NCBI GenBank assembly: GCA_003427395.1
Contig: BFEA01000453.1
Location: 1,072,601 to 1,104,657 of the forward strand
DNA length: 32,057 nt
Direction of reading: 5' to 3'
DNA from: Chara braunii
Lineage: Eukaryota; Streptophyta; Charophyceae; Charales; Characeae
Shown here piece by piece: positions 30,186 through 32,057 of the stretch; position 1 is the stretch's first letter; each line of letters begins with the position of its first letter. Below the pieces are notes generated by a model, which was not told where the DNA came from, searched no databases, and saw only the letters and a program-made list of their open reading frames with translations. The translations under genes were made by a program, and so were the position numbers.

Positions 30186-30960
30186 TCAAAGCCAAGGATT
30201 GAAGAATTCGTCGGTGGATTTGAGGTGCAGGAGAAGAGCTATGGCTGCCTGACTGTCTGAGTGGAGTCTGACATAGGTTGAATAAAGGAAGTCTTGGTGG
30301 TTTGAGGAGAGGAATCTGAAGGTTTCGAGAATAGCAAAAAGCTCCCTGTGCGTGGAAGAGGAGTTTAGAAGCTCTAGGGGCAAGCACTGATTTAAAGTGA
30401 TGGGAGAGCCTTGAGAAGTGTAAATTAATGTTGCAATCTGGGTGGAGGAAGCGTCAGTGAAATTGAGACAGAGGTGGGTCGGAGAGTCCAAAGTCTACCG
30501 GGGAGGTAAGGTAGGTGGGAGACCCACCAAATGAGATCGTCGGTGAGGTTAGAGGTGGTAAAGATCGGAGAGTCCCAATTGGCTGGGGTAATTGCCTTGT
30601 AAAGAGAGGAGAGGTAGAGATGGGTAGGTAAGAACGTCCTTGAGAGTGAGGCGAGTTTTTCTGATATTCTTGCGATTGATCTGCTGGAAGGAGTTTCTGC
30701 GCTTTGAATGAGGGAGGTTATCTTGGTTATTTTATCTTGTGGAATCCCGATTCGCTTGAGGTGAGAATCGAGGGTGAAACCGAGGAAGCGAATGGACTAG
30801 GAAGGTAGGAATGAGCATTTGTGCGTGCTCAGGAAAAAAACAAGGTTGTGAAGTAGCGCAACATAGTTAAAAAATTGCCAGATGAGCAATGGTAGTTCCT
30901 TGTTTGCTAGTGCCGAGTCGTCAATATATGAAGTAGCAAAGACGTTGCGTGCTCGAAGTT
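30186..30960 (-). pseudogene. DIRS-type RT-RNase H fragment, second copy
   Basis: Read on the minus strand: ELRARNVFATSYIDDS with the YIDD box at 30928-30917, FFNYVALLHNLVFFLS, SIRFLGFTLDSHLKRIG, IPQDK, LASLSRTFLPTHLYLSSLYK, WWVSHLPYLPG, then after one frame change NFTDASSTQ, SSTHREL and VRLHSDSQAAIALLL, ending PWL plus TGA at 30188-30186. It is collinear with the copy at 3760-5330 but less damaged: one TAG (30799-30797) at the conserved Gln of the L-P-S-Q..FLGF motif, and one frame change. The RT part upstream of YIDD is absent, cut at the X2 repeat. No recombinase is present. Confidence 0.85.
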
Positions 30961-30971
30961 CTGCCACACGT

Positions 30972-31509
30972 TCCCAACCAATATTGTTGATGCTGTAGGC
31001 CGATGATCCTTGCTTGCGACATCTGATCCGTAGGAAAATGGGTCGTTGACAGGGCCGAGAACTGGCACAATATTACACATGTCCAATCGAGATAAAATAT
31101 AAAAAATACAAGCCACAGATGATGCCAGATCTCATCGGAGTCAGTCAATGAAGTGGGTCGTAGACCCGCACACCGCGGGACGATGAAGGGCAGGTGGAGC
31201 CGCTTCACCAAAAAGAGGGGAGGAAAAGGATTCAGCCTCCGTGTGATGTGACACTGGTATCTCATGCACGCAGGTTCGCATATGCGATGAGCGCAGCGGG
31301 CGGACGAGGCCTGGAGGGCACTGCTCGGGACACTTCGCAAGCTGTGGTGCCTGGACAGGCCCTCTTGACTTATACTGTGACTGGACAGGGCAGTGGGCCC
31401 ACTCGGGGCGGCGAGGTGGTACTTCAGTCTGGGTGAGTGTCATATCAATGTTTGTCCCGCCGCAGTGCGTTGAACATTGCAGAATAGCAGAGCAGGAAGT
31501 AGCATTCTA
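30972..31509 (-). repeat. X repeat, copy X2 (inverted)
   Basis: A minus-strand copy of X, from the CAATATTGGTTGGGA end (30972) to TAGAATGCT (31509). With X1 (29354-29861, 508 bp) it brackets the DIRS-like fragment as inverted repeats of 508 and 538 bp, the difference being the 30-bp deletion in X1. Confidence 0.88.
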
Positions 31510-31967
31510 GGACCGTGTCATGCTAGCGTAGAATGCTACTTCCTGCTCTGCTATTCTGCAGTGTTCAACGCACTGCGGCGGGACAAACATTGATATGACA
31601 CTCACCCGGACTGAAGTACCACCTCGCCGCCCCGAGTGGTCCCACTGCCCTGTCCAGTCACAGTATAAGTCAAGAGGGCCTGTCCAGGCACCACAGCTTG
31701 CGAAGTCTCCCGAGCAGTGCCCTCCAGACCTCGTCCGCCCGCTGCGCTCATCGCATATGCGAACCTGCGTGCATGAGATACCAGTGTCACATCACACGGA
31801 GGCTGAATCCTTTTCCTCGCCTCTTTTTGGTGAAGCGGCTCCACCTGCCCTTCATCGTCCCGCGGTGTGCGGGCCTGCGGCCCACGTCATTGACTGGCTC
31901 CGATGAGATCTGACATCATCTGTGACTTAGATTTTTCCTATTTTATCTGGATTGGACATGTGTAATA
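31071..31967. repeat. Large palindrome: 439-bp arms, 19-bp spacer
   Basis: Arms 31071-31509 and 31529-31967 have equal length and pair with few mismatches. The spacer is 31510-31528. The right arm is X3, the left arm most of X2. The outer ends (TATTACACATGTCCA and its complement) mark where the two sequences diverge. Confidence 0.92.
31516..31967 (+). repeat. X repeat, copy X3
   Basis: Begins GTGTCATGCTAGC like X1 and ends at TGGACATGTGTAATA, earlier than X1 and X2, which continue with TTGTGCCAGTTCTC. The plus-strand frame of about 100 residues is also present in X1 and X2, but with shifts, and has no recognisable domain. Confidence 0.85.
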
Positions 31968-32057
31968 CCCCCAAAAGGTACACATACGTAAAAAAAAAAA
32001 GGAAAAAACAAAACAAAACGAGGCATAGTCCGCTAGAGGACTTCATTTATTCCTCGA
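31968..32057. other. Window end: A-rich flank
   Basis: CCCCCAAAAGG, an 11-base A run and AAAACAAAACAAAACG follow X3. A short CGAGG...CCTCG pairing lies at the very end. No feature can be assigned. Confidence 0.4.

Noticed and set aside
31595-31906. About 100-codon frame shared by X1, X2 and X3
   Set aside because: Similarity follows DNA identity of the repeats, both strands are open in parts, X1 has a deletion with changed downstream context, and no domain is recognisable.

Overview
The window is eukaryotic nuclear DNA made almost wholly of repeats. I see no intact protein gene and no rRNA or tRNA. The best lineage clue is a near-complete U6 snRNA copy at 8694-8789. Its 5' stem (CTTCGGGACATCCG) is the form I know from plants and green algae rather than animals or yeast. 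Two DIRS-type retroelement copies both carry TAG where this family has an almost invariant glutamine. If that TAG is read as Gln, a green lineage with reassigned UAR codons (several ulvophyte algae) would fit, but this is inference. The first 28 bases are a sequencing-adapter junction, not genome.

Layout. 1-28: two Tn5 mosaic ends in inverted orientation. 29-1700: pyrimidine-rich DNA and GGGA, GA and ATT microsatellites. 1714-1935: a minus-strand open frame with a 36-codon tandem duplication. 1936-2654: a head-to-head pair of retroposon-like sequences with outer poly(A) ends. 2691-3414: a DNA transposon-like unit with 32-bp terminal inverted repeats and internal palindromes. 3760-6345: a decayed DIRS-like retroelement (reverse transcriptase, RNase H, probable tyrosine recombinase remnant), interrupted at 5898-6226 by a 329-bp near-perfect palindrome.

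6635-28822 is mostly a degenerate head-to-tail array of one large non-coding unit, all copies on the plus strand. The modules keep a fixed order: L (starts TGTCGG plus a TACCCTT/AAGGGTA hairpin), S, M, H (hairpins), R, A (hairpin array), P (123-bp repeats), T. The best copy runs 10473-18170 (7.7 kb). R-to-T measures 4.0 kb in two copies, and one T runs straight into a new L at 23935/23952. The A modules are arrays of short hairpins with a conserved TAAGTT-type loop and stems that change on both sides together. These are the strongest candidates for an undescribed structured system. A U6-headed retroposon ending in 57 A (8694-9413) lies in the first copy.

28960-31967 holds several copies of another repeat (X). 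Two inverted X copies flank a second DIRS-like fragment (30186-30960, minus strand), and the last two form a palindrome with 439-bp arms and a 19-bp spacer.

Nothing suggests that genes here work together in a pathway. The window reads as a stack of mobile elements around and within a large satellite-like array.
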